Source: Candidatus Gastranaerophilales bacterium
GTDB lineage: Bacteria > Cyanobacteriota > Vampirovibrionia > Gastranaerophilales > Gastranaerophilaceae
Reading direction: 5' to 3'
Assembly: GCA_944324405.1 (NCBI GenBank)
Contig: CALUWF010000009.1
Span: 1-52,292, forward strand
Length of the DNA stretch: 52,292 nt
Below are positions 17,301-26,303 of this stretch, one piece after another; the first letter of the stretch is position 1, and each line of letters starts with the position of its first letter. Below the pieces are notes generated by a model. That model did not search any database. It saw nothing but the letters and a program-made list of their open reading frames with translations, and was not told the origin of the DNA. The position numbers and the translations under genes were made by a program.

Positions 17301-18059
17301 ATGAACTATACAATACAAAGCGGCGATTCACTCTGGGGCATAGCAACTCAACAATGCGGTGCAAAAAGCATAGCACAAATCCAATCAATGATAAATCAAA
17401 TAGTAAGCCTCAATAATCTGGGCAGCCAAAATGCCACAATATTCTCGGGTGTAACCCTTAAATTGCCGAGCGATATTTTTGAAATGACAGGCAGCAAAAC
17501 TTCAGAAGATAAAAACAACACAAACGATGAAAACCTTGCACAATCTAATCAACAAACAACGCTTGTCTCATTCAGTATTTTTGATGTTCTGAAAAACCTT
17601 AATAAAGTAAGCGATATAGGCACCCTGATGAACAGTTTGACAGAAGCGCTGAATTCCGCAATGAACGGAAAAAACAATGAAGACAATACCGTAAAACTCG
17701 GCTCTGAAGAAAAAGACGAAGAAGAACAGGAAAAATACGAAGAAAACCTCAAAAGTACCGCTAACGGAACCTTTAAAAACCTTAGCGAAGAAGAGGGCGT
17801 ATCTTATGATAACTTCTTAAACTGGTATAACCAAGGTCTGAGCGCGCAAAAAAGAGAAGTATATTCACAAAACGAAGCGCAGTTAAGGTCAGCTTTTGAC
17901 AGTTTTGATACAAATCATGATTCAATCCTTGATGCAACTGAAATTGAAAACATTTTTGAAGCATATAAAAAAATTAACAATCAAATTGATAAAATAATAA
18001 AACAAGAAAAATTAGACAACCCTGAAACAGATAAAGAAAACACGCTTGCAAGAGCGTAA
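17301..18059 (+). CDS. LysM plus EF-hand protein
   Basis: Begins directly with a LysM domain (about residues 1-54: YTIQSGDSLWGIATQQCG, later TIFSGVTLKLPSDIF). A low-complexity acidic linker follows (EEKDEEEQEKYEEN), then EEEGVSYDNFLNWY, and one EF-hand loop DTNHDSILDATE with Ser in place of the usual Gly at loop position 6. LysM binds N-acetylglucosamine polymers such as peptidoglycan, yet no signal peptide precedes it, so the export route, if any, is unknown. ATG chosen with AAAAAGG upstream; a TATAAT lies at 17270-17275. The gene ends in a strong hairpin of its own. Confidence 0.8.
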   Translation: MNYTIQSGDSLWGIATQQCGAKSIAQIQSMINQIVSLNNLGSQNATIFSGVTLKLPSDIFEMTGSKTSEDKNNTNDENLAQSNQQTTLVSFSIFDVLKNLNKVSDIGTLMNSLTEALNSAMNGKNNEDNTVKLGSEEKDEEEQEKYEENLKSTANGTFKNLSEEEGVSYDNFLNWYNQGLSAQKREVYSQNEAQLRSAFDSFDTNHDSILDATEIENIFEAYKKINNQIDKIIKQEKLDNPETDKENTLARA

Positions 18060-18062
18060 AAC

Positions 18063-18091
18063 AAAGGCGCACCAAAAGGTGCGCCTTTTTT
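18063..18091 (+). terminator. terminator after second LysM/EF-hand gene
   Basis: Perfect 11-bp stem AAAGGCGCACC with its complement, AAAA loop, T6 tail. Confidence 0.92.
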
Positions 18092-18189
18092 GTATTTAAA
18101 ATTCAATTTAACATTTTTTAACAAAATATTAAGTAATATAAGGCATCTGCCGACAATATTTGAGTCACAAGGAAGCAAAAGGTAAAAAT

Positions 18190-19101
18190 ATGGATTATCA
18201 AATTAAAAGCGGCGATACGCTCTGGAAAATCGCAAAAGAGCAATGCGGTGCAGCATCTAATGCTGACATTATGGCAAAAATTAACGAAATAGCAGAGCTT
18301 AACAATATAGAAAATCCTGACCTGATATTTGCAAATGACACACTTATGCTGCCCGGCGACACTTTTGAGCCTAACAGCGAAACTGAAGAGGCTGATGAAG
18401 ACAATCAGCCACAAACGCAAGAAGAAAACACTGAACAAAGCGGACAAAACAAACGGCAAACAGGACAACAAACCGCCATAGCTCAAGATTTTAACAACTG
18501 GGTGGATGAGCATGGAGCAGCAATGGACAGGTACTCGGATGCGCTTGATGAATACAGCGGACTGCTTGACAATTTTTACGAAGATTTAAACAACGGAGCG
18601 CTTGATACTGAAAAAATTCAAGAAGCAAATGATGCTCTTGCCGTGGCGGAGCAAAATTATCAAGATGAAACCGCACAAATAGGCGATTTTAGCTTTGTTG
18701 GCGAAGATGTTAATCTCTACAATGAAGACGGCAAGGTAAACTTTGATACATACGCAAGCCAGGGCGAAGCATTTGCGCAGGCAATGATTGACAGCTGGGA
18801 ACAAGACGGCGAAGAAGGCACTGACTATAAAGAATACTATAATGCCGAAATTGCCCGCATGGGTGATATGGAGATTACAAGCTACATAGAAGACACAATT
18901 AAAGACACATTTGATATGATGGATTTAAACAATGACGGCAAAATAAGCACAATTGAAGCACAAAGTATCTATTCTACGATTGATATGTCTGATGGAAGCG
19001 CTGACGGAAAAATTAACATTGATTCATACTCACAAGCCCCGCTTGCAAAAGACACAATAAAAGAAAGCGCTATAGAATTTCAGGAAAGACTTGAAGAATA
19101 A
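18190..19101 (+). CDS. LysM plus EF-hand protein, third member
   Basis: Combines the features of the two preceding genes. An N-terminal LysM (YQIKSGDTLWKIAKEQCG to LMLPGDTFEP, about 1-58) closely resembles the second gene; a Glu/Gln-rich linker follows. The C-terminal half matches the first gene: IDSWEQDGEEGTDYKEYY, EF-hand loop DLNNDGKISTIE, then DMSDGSADGKINID, ending FQERLEE. No signal peptide. The ATG at 18190 (with AAAAGG) is taken over an upstream in-frame TTG. The trio looks like a duplication series in which the LysM module was gained or lost. Confidence 0.8.
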   Translation: MDYQIKSGDTLWKIAKEQCGAASNADIMAKINEIAELNNIENPDLIFANDTLMLPGDTFEPNSETEEADEDNQPQTQEENTEQSGQNKRQTGQQTAIAQDFNNWVDEHGAAMDRYSDALDEYSGLLDNFYEDLNNGALDTEKIQEANDALAVAEQNYQDETAQIGDFSFVGEDVNLYNEDGKVNFDTYASQGEAFAQAMIDSWEQDGEEGTDYKEYYNAEIARMGDMEITSYIEDTIKDTFDMMDLNNDGKISTIEAQSIYSTIDMSDGSADGKINIDSYSQAPLAKDTIKESAIEFQERLEE

Positions 19102-19107
19102 AAAATT

Positions 19108-19132
19108 AAAGCGGTTTGAAACCGCTTTTTTT
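19108..19132 (+). terminator. terminator after third EF-hand gene
   Basis: GCGGTT/AACCGC stem extended by AAA/TTT, 3-nt loop, T7 tail. Confidence 0.88.
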
Positions 19133-19148
19133 ATAATTAAAACTGTTG

Positions 19149-19164
19149 TATAATAGCCTCTATG
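19149..19164 (+). promoter_or_regulatory. -10 box adjacent to gmk start codon
   Basis: Perfect TATAAT (19149-19154) ends 7 nt before the gmk ATG at 19162, directly after the preceding terminator. No Shine-Dalgarno; a leaderless transcript for the gmk-coaBC-nif3-aroCKB run is predicted. Confidence 0.6.
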
Positions 19165-19734
19165 AAAGAGCACAAGGCAAAATTATACGTTATAACCGGA
19201 CCCTCGGGCGTAGGAAAAGGAACCGTATTAAAAAAATTCTTTGAAAAAAACAAAGGAAGTATTATCTACTCTATCTCCGCAACAACAAGAAAGCCGCGCG
19301 AAGGAGAGCTTGAAGGTGTGAATTATTTTTTTATTTCAAAAGAAGAATTTAAAAAAGAAATAAAAGAGGATAATTTCCTTGAATGGGCAAAATATTCAGA
19401 TAATTACTACGGCACAAGAAAAGATTTTGTTCTGAATTCACTTGAAAAGGGTACGGATGTGCTTCTTGAAATTGAAACATCGGGTGCCAAAAAAGTTATG
19501 GAAAAATTCCCCGATTGTGTTTCAATTTTTATAATGCCGCCCGATATGGAAGAGCTTGAAAAACGTCTAAGGGGCAGAAAAACAGAGTGTGAAGAGGCAA
19601 TTTTAAAACGTCTTGAAATTGTAAAAACAGAACTTAGCGAAGCAAAAAATTACAAATATACAATTGTAAATGATAAAGTAGATAAAACATTTGAAGAACT
19701 TAATGAAATTTATCTAAAAGAGAGGATGTTATGA
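19162..19734 (+). CDS. gmk: guanylate kinase
   Basis: Phosphorylates GMP to GDP with ATP. P-loop GPSGVGKGTV near residue 13, the GMP-binding STTRKPREGE-type segment (here ATTRKPREGELEGVNYFF), and the lid region RLRGRKTE. 190 aa is typical. First gene of a tightly overlapping run. Its stop overlaps the coaBC ATG (ATGA). In many bacteria rpoZ (omega) lies between these two genes; it is absent here. Confidence 0.95.
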   Translation: MKEHKAKLYVITGPSGVGKGTVLKKFFEKNKGSIIYSISATTRKPREGELEGVNYFFISKEEFKKEIKEDNFLEWAKYSDNYYGTRKDFVLNSLEKGTDVLLEIETSGAKKVMEKFPDCVSIFIMPPDMEELEKRLRGRKTECEEAILKRLEIVKTELSEAKNYKYTIVNDKVDKTFEELNEIYLKERML

Positions 19735-20903
19735 AAAATATTTTAATCGGCATAACGTCCTCCATTGCTGCCTATAAAATTTGCGAACTCATAAGAATGT
19801 TTAAAAAGGCAAATTACAACACAAAAGTGGTTATTACACCAAGCGCTAAAAATTTTATTACACCGCTGACCCTTGAAACTCTGAGCTGCGAACGGGTGTA
19901 CGAAGGGCAATTTGACCCCAGGGACAATACAGAACATATAAGCCTTTGCGATTGGGCGGATATATTTGTCATCGCACCGTTAAGCGCAAATACCCTCTCA
20001 AAGTTTGCCGCGGGAATTTGCGACAATCTTTTAACTTCTGTTTTTTGCGCATATATGGGTACAAAAAAGCCTATAATACTTGCGCCTGCGATGAATACGG
20101 GTATGTGGGAAAATCCTTTTGTGCAAAAAAATCTTAATAGTTTAAAAAACGCCGGATGTAAAATTCTTGAACCGGAATACGGTTTTCTTGCCTGCGGGGA
20201 GCAAAACAAAGGCAGATTGTGTTCTTTGGATAAAATATTCAATGAAATACATAAAAATAAAAGCGAAAAGCCTCTTTTGGGCAAAAAAATCGTTATAACA
20301 TCAGGCGGAACAAAAGAAGCAATTGACCCGGTGAGATTTATTTCAAATTCATCTTCAGGTAAAATGGGTACGGCTCTTGCAGATTGCGCCTATAAAGCAG
20401 GAGCGGATGTTGTACTTATATCAACTTACGAACTTAAGAAGCCTTATAATGTCATAGTTGCAAGTGACTGCAAAAGTATGCTTAATGAAACAAGAAAATA
20501 TTTTATAGAAAATAAGGCTGATTGTCTGATTATGGCGGCAGCCGTGAGTGATTATCGCGTAAAAAATTATTCGGACACAAAAATTTTAAAAGAAAAAACG
20601 GGGCAAAATTTAACGCTTGAACTCGTTTTAAACCCCGATATATTAAAAACACTGTGTGAAGAAAAATCCCAAAACCAAATAGCAATAGGATTTTGCCTTT
20701 CAAGCGAAAATGTTGTGGATGCCGCAAAAGAAAAAATTATAAACAAAGGATGTGACATAATCATTGCTAATGAGGCGAGCACAGCGCTCGGAAGTGATGA
20801 AAACGAAGTTTGGATAATTGATAAAAAATTAAATGTTAAAAAAATAGAAAAAACGAGTAAAATAAATATAGCGCATGCAATTTTGGAGAATTTGTATGAT
20901 TAA
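19731..20903 (+). CDS. coaBC: CoaBC: phosphopantothenoylcysteine synthetase/decarboxylase
   Basis: Two consecutive steps of coenzyme A synthesis: CTP-dependent ligation of phosphopantothenate to cysteine (CoaB, C-terminal half) and flavin-dependent decarboxylation (CoaC, N-terminal half). Visible: ITSSIAAYK N-terminus, the PLSANT motif (family PASANT), APAMNTGMWENP, then the synthetase half starting at KKIVITSGGTKEAIDPVRF and containing KILKEK. 390 aa is a normal bifunctional size. Overlaps gmk by 4 bp and the Nif3-like gene by 8 bp. Confidence 0.95.
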   Translation: MKNILIGITSSIAAYKICELIRMFKKANYNTKVVITPSAKNFITPLTLETLSCERVYEGQFDPRDNTEHISLCDWADIFVIAPLSANTLSKFAAGICDNLLTSVFCAYMGTKKPIILAPAMNTGMWENPFVQKNLNSLKNAGCKILEPEYGFLACGEQNKGRLCSLDKIFNEIHKNKSEKPLLGKKIVITSGGTKEAIDPVRFISNSSSGKMGTALADCAYKAGADVVLISTYELKKPYNVIVASDCKSMLNETRKYFIENKADCLIMAAAVSDYRVKNYSDTKILKEKTGQNLTLELVLNPDILKTLCEEKSQNQIAIGFCLSSENVVDAAKEKIINKGCDIIIANEASTALGSDENEVWIIDKKLNVKKIEKTSKINIAHAILENLYD

Positions 20904-21633
20904 AACGGATGAAATTATTTCAAAAATCGAAAGATACGCCTCGCCCGACCTTGCCGAAAGTTGGGACAATACCGGTTGGCAGATTAATTTGCACCATGAT
21001 TACACAAACCGTGTACTTGTGGCACTTTCATTTACAAAAGAAGTGCTTGAACAGGCAATAACAAACGATTGCGACCTTATTGTCACCCATCATCCGCCAA
21101 TTTTTCGCAAATTAAGCAAAATAGATAATAATCTTTTTATTCAGGCAATCAAGCACAATATTTGTGTCTATAGCGCGCACACAAACCTTGATAAAACCTA
21201 TGGCTCTACAACTGACGCCCTTTGCGGAGTTTTGGGCCTCAAAAATCTTATTACGGTTAATGATTATATCAAAATTTCACACCTAAAAGATGAAATAGCA
21301 CTTGATGAATTTATTTTGGAAATTAAACAATCTCTTGAGTCTGAACGTATCAAGCTTATCAACCCCAACAACGTCCAAACCGTAAGAAATGTGGCCATTT
21401 GTGCCGGCGCCGGCAGCTCAAACATAGAAACGCTAAATGATTACGATGTCGACCTTTACATTACCGGAGATATAAAATTCCATGCGGCACTTGAAGTTAA
21501 CGGGTTTGCAGTGTGCGATATCGGGCATTTTGAGTCTGAAAGGCCGGTATTGCCTCTAATTCAAGGGCTGATTGCAAAAGCCGGCGTTGAAACAATTATC
21601 GCGCGTGAGCAAGTACCCTGGGTTTATGTTTAA
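20896..21633 (+). CDS. Nif3-like dinuclear metal center protein
   Basis: Nif3/YbgI/YqfO family, a hexameric protein with a two-metal site; often annotated as GTP cyclohydrolase I type 2, though its role is unsettled. Metal ligands are visible in VTHHPPIF, SAHTNLDKT and, at the C-terminal end, DIGHFESE. Length 245 aa corresponds to the short form without the inserted PII-like domain. The ATG at 20896 is preferred over one seven codons upstream because it has TTGGAG at the right distance and the standard N-terminus (IISKIERYASPDLAESWDN). Overlaps coaBC by 8 bp; 12 bp before aroC. Confidence 0.9.
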   Translation: MIKTDEIISKIERYASPDLAESWDNTGWQINLHHDYTNRVLVALSFTKEVLEQAITNDCDLIVTHHPPIFRKLSKIDNNLFIQAIKHNICVYSAHTNLDKTYGSTTDALCGVLGLKNLITVNDYIKISHLKDEIALDEFILEIKQSLESERIKLINPNNVQTVRNVAICAGAGSSNIETLNDYDVDLYITGDIKFHAALEVNGFAVCDIGHFESERPVLPLIQGLIAKAGVETIIAREQVPWVYV

Positions 21634-21645
21634 GGAGAAAATGTT

Positions 21646-22752
21646 ATGCCTCTTCGTTTTTTAACATCCGGAGAATCACACGGAAAATGTCTCAATGCCA
21701 TAATTGAAGGTATTGGCGCAAATTTTGAACTTGATTTCGACTTTATAAACTCGGAACTAAAAGCTCGCCAGGGCGGCTTGGGTCGCGGGGGCAGAATGAA
21801 AATCGAAACCGACAGAGTAATATTCAACTCCGGTGTACGCTTTTCAAAGACAACAGGAGCGCCGATATGCATTGAAATTCAGAACCTTGACCATAAAAAC
21901 TGGATTTTACCGTTAAGTGTTGAAAAAATAGACATCAACTCCTTAAGTGAAGAGGAAAAACAAATTTTAAAGTCTAAGGAAATTGAACGAGTACGTCCCG
22001 GACATGCTGATTTTGCCGGCGCAATAAAATATAATCAAAAAGATATAAGAAATATCCTCGAACGCTCCAGCGCAAGAGAAACCGCAACTCGCGTTGCGCT
22101 TGGCGCAATATGTCAAAGCATATTAAAAAACTTTAATATTGAATTTACAAGCGAAGTTGTATCACTTGGCGGCGAAACAAATCCGGAATGCTTTGAAGCA
22201 AAAGTAAAAGAGGCGCAAGAACTCGGCGAAAGCCTTGGCGGGAAAGTAAAAATAACAATAAAAAACTGTCCTGTCGGACTTGGCAGCTGTATGCATTGGG
22301 ACAGAAGGCTTGACGGAAGGCTTGCCGGAGCGGTCATGAGCGTGCCCGCAATAAAAAGCGTTGAAATCGGTCTTGGTGCAAAAAGTGCGGATAAATTCGG
22401 CTCTCAGGTACATGACGAAATATTTTTGGATGAAAACGAGAGAATTTTAAGACACACAAATAACGCCGGCGGGCTTGAAGGCGGAATGACAAATGGCGAA
22501 GATATTATAATAAACGCCGCAATGAAGCCCATACCGACAATGAAAAAACCTCTTCAATCTATTAATTTAAACACAAAAGAGCCTTTTTTGGCACACTTTG
22601 AACGTGCGGACACATGCGCTGCGGACGCTTGCGGGATTGTTGTTAAAAATATGTGCGCAATTGTGCTCCTCGATGCGTTTTTTGAAAAATTTGGCAGTGA
22701 CAGCTTTGAAGAAGTTATGAAAAATTTTAAAAACAATGCAAAAAAACTCTAG
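21646..22752 (+). CDS. aroC: chorismate synthase
   Basis: Last shikimate-pathway step: EPSP to chorismate, needing reduced FMN. Signatures: GESHGKCLNAIIEG at the start, ARQGGLGRGGRMKIE, RPGHADFAGAIKY, and ERSSARETATRVA. Length 368 aa typical. AAGGAG precedes the ATG. Its 3' end overlaps aroK by 17 bp; aroC, aroK and aroB are thus coupled, and DAHP synthase is encoded separately at 40333. Confidence 0.97.
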   Translation: MPLRFLTSGESHGKCLNAIIEGIGANFELDFDFINSELKARQGGLGRGGRMKIETDRVIFNSGVRFSKTTGAPICIEIQNLDHKNWILPLSVEKIDINSLSEEEKQILKSKEIERVRPGHADFAGAIKYNQKDIRNILERSSARETATRVALGAICQSILKNFNIEFTSEVVSLGGETNPECFEAKVKEAQELGESLGGKVKITIKNCPVGLGSCMHWDRRLDGRLAGAVMSVPAIKSVEIGLGAKSADKFGSQVHDEIFLDENERILRHTNNAGGLEGGMTNGEDIIINAAMKPIPTMKKPLQSINLNTKEPFLAHFERADTCAADACGIVVKNMCAIVLLDAFFEKFGSDSFEEVMKNFKNNAKKL

Positions 22753-23248
22753 AAATGTTATTTTGACAGGCATGCCCGGCTCGGGCAAAACAAGTACGGG
22801 ACGAGAACTTGCCCGAATTCTCGACTGCGATTTTTTAGACCTTGATGAAATAATTGAAAAAAAATACGGAAAAATATCGGATATTTTTAAAAACAAAGGT
22901 GAAAACCACTTTCGCGAACTTGAAACAAAAGAACTTAAAAACCTTGAAAAACAAGAAAATTTTGTCCTGTCGCTTGGCGGCGGAACGGTTTTAAAAGATG
23001 AAAACATTAAAATTTTAAAAAAACTCGGGCGGATTTTTTACCTTGAAACACGGGCTGAAACAATATTTGAGCGGATTAAAAACGAAACCCACAGGCCGCT
23101 TTTAAACACACCCGACCCCAAAAAAACAATAGAGGAAACTTTAAAAGCACGGCAGGAAAAATATGAAAAATCCGGCGAAAAGATAAAAACAGACAACAAA
23201 AGCCCAAAAGAAACAGCAGGAGAGATTTATGAAAAACTTATGCGTTAA
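22736..23248 (+). CDS. aroK: shikimate kinase
   Basis: Phosphorylates shikimate at O3. P-loop GMPGSGKTSTGRELA near residue 11, DLDEIIEKKYG with the substrate Asp, FRELETKEL, and the GGGTV loop. 170 aa is normal. Start inside the end of aroC, end inside the start of aroB (20-bp overlap). Confidence 0.95.
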   Translation: MQKNSRNVILTGMPGSGKTSTGRELARILDCDFLDLDEIIEKKYGKISDIFKNKGENHFRELETKELKNLEKQENFVLSLGGGTVLKDENIKILKKLGRIFYLETRAETIFERIKNETHRPLLNTPDPKKTIEETLKARQEKYEKSGEKIKTDNKSPKETAGEIYEKLMR

Positions 23249-24296
23249 TTTAAAAAAAGAAATCGATTTAAGTTATCCCATAATTATTCAGTGCGGAATT
23301 TTAAAAAACATTGAAAACCTGCTTGATAACAGGCGTTATTTCCTTATTACAAATGACAAAATTGCAAAAATATACAGTGAAATCGTAAATAAATTTGATA
23401 AAGACAACAGGATAATAATAAAAGACGGCGAAAAATATAAAAATTTAAAAACCGTGGAGTTTATTTTAAGCAAACTGCTGGATAAAAAAATAGAGCGCAA
23501 AGACTGCATTATTGCTTTTGGCGGCGGGGTAATCGGCGATATGGCAGGCTTTTGTGCTTCTTGTGTTCTTCGCGGAGTTGATTTTATTCAAATCCCCACC
23601 ACCCTTTTATCTCAAGTCGACTCTTCTGTCGGCGGGAAAACCGGCTTTAATGACACTCATGGAAAAAACCTCATAGGTGCTTTTTATCAGCCAAAAAAAG
23701 TCTTTATTGACCCGGATGTACTTGATACGCTTGATGGAATAAATTTTAAAAGCGGCATGGGCGAAGTTATAAAATATGCTTTTATTGAAAAAAGCTGCGG
23801 AGCAAAAGAATTTTTTAACCTCTTTTCTCTTTTTGAAAAAACCAGACCTGATGAGATAAAAGAGAAAATTGAGGATATAATTTTTGCCTGTGTAAATTTA
23901 AAGGCGGCAGTTGTAGAGCAGGATGAAAAGGAAAAAGGCTTAAGGGCAATTTTAAATCTCGGGCACACATACGCACATGCCATAGAAAAAATTTCAAACT
24001 ACAAAATTCCTCACGGGCAAGCGGTCTGCATTGGCATTAAAATGGCACTCAGAGCTTCTTATATAAGAGAGTTGATTAATGAAAATTATTATAATTACGG
24101 CACATCGCTAATCGACAAATTTGACTTGGCCGGTGAAATTAAAAAATTAAATCCTCACAAGATGCTTGAAATTATGAAATCTGACAAAAAAGTAAAAAAT
24201 TCAAAAATTAACCTTATACTGCCTCTGCCATCTGCGCAAGCTGCGCTCTTTGACGATACAGACGAGCTTTTGATAAAAGATTCTCTGCTTTTGTAA
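23229..24296 (+). CDS. aroB: 3-dehydroquinate synthase
   Basis: Converts DAHP to 3-dehydroquinate, with NAD+ and a divalent metal. Signatures: FGGGVIGDMAGFCAS, IPTTLLSQVDSSVGGKTG, the GMGEVIKYAF lysine motif, and metal ligands in LNLGHTYAHAIE and PHGQAVCIG. 355 aa is usual. Last gene of the gmk-to-aroB run. Its final 83 bp overlap, antisense, the end of the leftward TPR gene, which is unusually long for two intact genes. Confidence 0.96.
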   Translation: MKNLCVNLKKEIDLSYPIIIQCGILKNIENLLDNRRYFLITNDKIAKIYSEIVNKFDKDNRIIIKDGEKYKNLKTVEFILSKLLDKKIERKDCIIAFGGGVIGDMAGFCASCVLRGVDFIQIPTTLLSQVDSSVGGKTGFNDTHGKNLIGAFYQPKKVFIDPDVLDTLDGINFKSGMGEVIKYAFIEKSCGAKEFFNLFSLFEKTRPDEIKEKIEDIIFACVNLKAAVVEQDEKEKGLRAILNLGHTYAHAIEKISNYKIPHGQAVCIGIKMALRASYIRELINENYYNYGTSLIDKFDLAGEIKKLNPHKMLEIMKSDKKVKNSKINLILPLPSAQAALFDDTDELLIKDSLLL

Positions 24297-25962
24297 TATT
24301 TCCGAGCCTGTCCATAACTCCTGCCGCATCTTCATAACTTTGGGCGCAGAGTTCGTATGTTTCTATATCTTCAACGGCGCCATTCAGTGCTTTTACCGCA
24401 TTTTTATAACTATCAAGCGCTGCAAAGTCTTCGCCTAAATATTCATAATTTCTGCCTGCTTGGGTATAGGTTTTTGAAATCAAAAAGGCATCTCCCGATT
24501 CATATGCCGCATCAATAGACAAATCAGCCAGCATACGCATGCTTTCTGTGTCATATCTGTCTGCAAACATTGAGGACATTTCGGTTAAAATTTTTGTCTG
24601 CGCACGAATATTGCTTGCTTCGCCGCTATAGCCGACAGCATCCTGATAATGTTCAAGAGCGGGCTCAAAATCCACATAATCATCGTAAATTCTTGCCATT
24701 TTAAGATGTGCTTGGGATTTTAGGTTGTTATCTTCACATTTTGTTGCCTCGTAAAAATCCCTGAGCGCGTAGTTTACATAATCATAATCATCAAAAATTT
24801 TTCCGCGCTCAAAATGAAGTGCGGCACGAAGGTTTGGATTAGTATCCTCATTTGCTTCTCCCAGTGCATCATTTAGAGTTTCAAGCGCCGAAGCGGGATC
24901 ATCATCAAGCGTCAAAAACGTTTTTGCTTCTTTTAGGGACTTTGATAAAACCCTGTCATGTTCCGAGCTTACATATTGGGGCTTTTGCGGCTTTGAAGTT
25001 TCAATTAGCTGTATTGGCTGAGAGATTGTAATTTCTTCATTTAAAACTTCATCCAAAGAATTAACTTCGGGAGCTTCAAAATCCTCGCCTTCCGTATAAT
25101 TTTCAACAAGTTGCACAGTCTGCGGCTCGGGCTGTTCAATTTGAGATATTTGAATATTTTGCGCAGGCCCTATTGTTTTGAATTCTATTGTGTCATCGTT
25201 GTTATTAATACTTTTTGGCTGATTGCTTATCTGCTGAACGTATTGAGTATCAGACACATACGGAGTATCATCTGCGGCAGGGATTTCAAGGGTATCTTGC
25301 CTTGGAATTTCTCTTGCAAAAGGCTGTATTTCTCTTATTTGGGTTTTAAATTCACTGTTTTCAGCCGGTTTTGAAGACTCGAAAACATCCTGCTTTACTA
25401 AATTTTCAGGCTGCGCGTCCTGAATTTGGGCAGAGGCGGGTTTTTTCCTTTCCGGAATATCAAGTTGAAAATCAGGGTTAATTTGAGTCGGGTCAGCTTT
25501 TAAATCCACTTTTTGTTTAAATAAAGCGTCAATCCAACCCTCTACAACATTTTTAGGAGCATTTCCGTTTTTCTTTGAAAGCTCTTGGTGGATATATTTG
25601 TCGGAAATTTTTGAGGCATTAATAAGATTTGAAAAGATAATCTCGCGCGAAGGATTTTGTTTTTTAGATTCGCGCTCAACAAGGGACAAATAGGAATTTA
25701 CTTCATCCGAGATATCATCGGGAGCGCCTATTGCAATAACAGTACTTTTAAAATCCGCAACAATCTGGGAGATATTTACGGTATTTTTTGTATAATCAAT
25801 TGCAACTTTTGTACCGTTGGGGAATTCACGGTTATTGCCGCGGCTGCCTTGTTCATAAGACACGGGAGTCTGTTCGGCATTTTGTCCCTCCTGATTATTA
25901 AGAGGGTTTGCCTGCCTTGGGTTTCTATATGTTATATTTATAGGATTAATTGAATTATACAA
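24214..25962 (-). CDS. TPR protein with long disordered middle
   Basis: Product of 582 aa. The first 150 residues look globular (KVAIDYTKNTVNISQIV onward). Residues about 170-340 are Pro/Glu/Gln-rich and probably disordered. The C-terminal half (about 345-570) holds tetratricopeptide-like helical repeats, e.g. ALRDFYEATKCEDNNLKSQA, HYQDAVGYSGEAS and DSYKNAVKALNGAV. No signal peptide. TPRs imply protein binding; partner unknown. The start is probably TTG at 25962, preceded by GGGGA; no early ATG exists in frame. It converges on and overlaps aroB by 83 bp. Confidence 0.78.
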   Translation of the reverse strand: MYNSINPINITYRNPRQANPLNNQEGQNAEQTPVSYEQGSRGNNREFPNGTKVAIDYTKNTVNISQIVADFKSTVIAIGAPDDISDEVNSYLSLVERESKKQNPSREIIFSNLINASKISDKYIHQELSKKNGNAPKNVVEGWIDALFKQKVDLKADPTQINPDFQLDIPERKKPASAQIQDAQPENLVKQDVFESSKPAENSEFKTQIREIQPFAREIPRQDTLEIPAADDTPYVSDTQYVQQISNQPKSINNNDDTIEFKTIGPAQNIQISQIEQPEPQTVQLVENYTEGEDFEAPEVNSLDEVLNEEITISQPIQLIETSKPQKPQYVSSEHDRVLSKSLKEAKTFLTLDDDPASALETLNDALGEANEDTNPNLRAALHFERGKIFDDYDYVNYALRDFYEATKCEDNNLKSQAHLKMARIYDDYVDFEPALEHYQDAVGYSGEASNIRAQTKILTEMSSMFADRYDTESMRMLADLSIDAAYESGDAFLISKTYTQAGRNYEYLGEDFAALDSYKNAVKALNGAVEDIETYELCAQSYEDAAGVMDRLGNITKAENLLSKARLYRQRAQLAQMAEAV

Positions 25963-26121
25963 AATATATCCCCGATTTAATTAAACCTGATACTCCCAAC
26001 TACAGTATAAAATATATGCATAAAAGAGTATTCATTCAAACGACCTAAATGTATTACAATAACACTTTTAATTAATTTTTATAAAAATTCAACAAACACA
26101 TATAAATTTTTGTTAAAATAT

Positions 26122-26150
26122 TTGTGAAATCAACATAATTGTATGATAAT
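26122..26150 (+). promoter_or_regulatory. candidate promoter of the 41-aa gene/spmAB run
   Basis: -35 TTGTGA (26122-26127), 17-bp spacer, -10 GATAAT (26145-26150), 24 bases before the ATG at 26175. A second -10-like TGTTAAAAT lies at 26111-26119. The 212-bp gap before it is otherwise featureless AT-rich DNA. Confidence 0.5.
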
Positions 26151-26174
26151 AAAATTAAAAAGAGGGAATTTACA

Positions 26175-26300
26175 ATGGCAGAATACGTTTTTAAAATGAA
26201 AAAAGGCGAAATTGAAATCGAGCTGTCCTCAGATGATGCGGAATTTGTGGAACAACAGCTTGCAAAATGGCGCGAAGAAATACTGAAAAAACAAGGTTAG
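26175..26300 (+). CDS. 41-aa charged microprotein
   Basis: Small ORF MAEYVFKMKKGEIEIELSSD onward, ending KKQG, with a good AGAGGG ribosome site. It aligns without gaps to the first 40 residues of the next protein: both have Met1, Tyr4, Lys9, Ile15-Glu16-Leu17, Val25 and Glu34, plus many similar residues (Trp/Tyr32, Lys/Arg31). It therefore seems to be a stand-alone copy of that N-terminal module: two short strands followed by a helix. Three bases separate the genes, so they are co-translated. A role as partner or competitor of the longer paralogue is a guess. Confidence 0.7.
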   Translation: MAEYVFKMKKGEIEIELSSDDAEFVEQQLAKWREEILKKQG

Positions 26301-26303
26301 TAA

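Noticed and set aside
25954-25959. TATAAT as a promoter of the 582-aa TPR gene
   Set aside because: It falls inside the only reasonable coding start (TTG at 25962 with GGGGA upstream), and no start codon follows it at a useful distance.
26122-26139. Second Rex operator (TTGTGAAATCAACATAA)
   Set aside because: Only the left half matches; the right half is degraded, and it also serves as a plausible -35 box.
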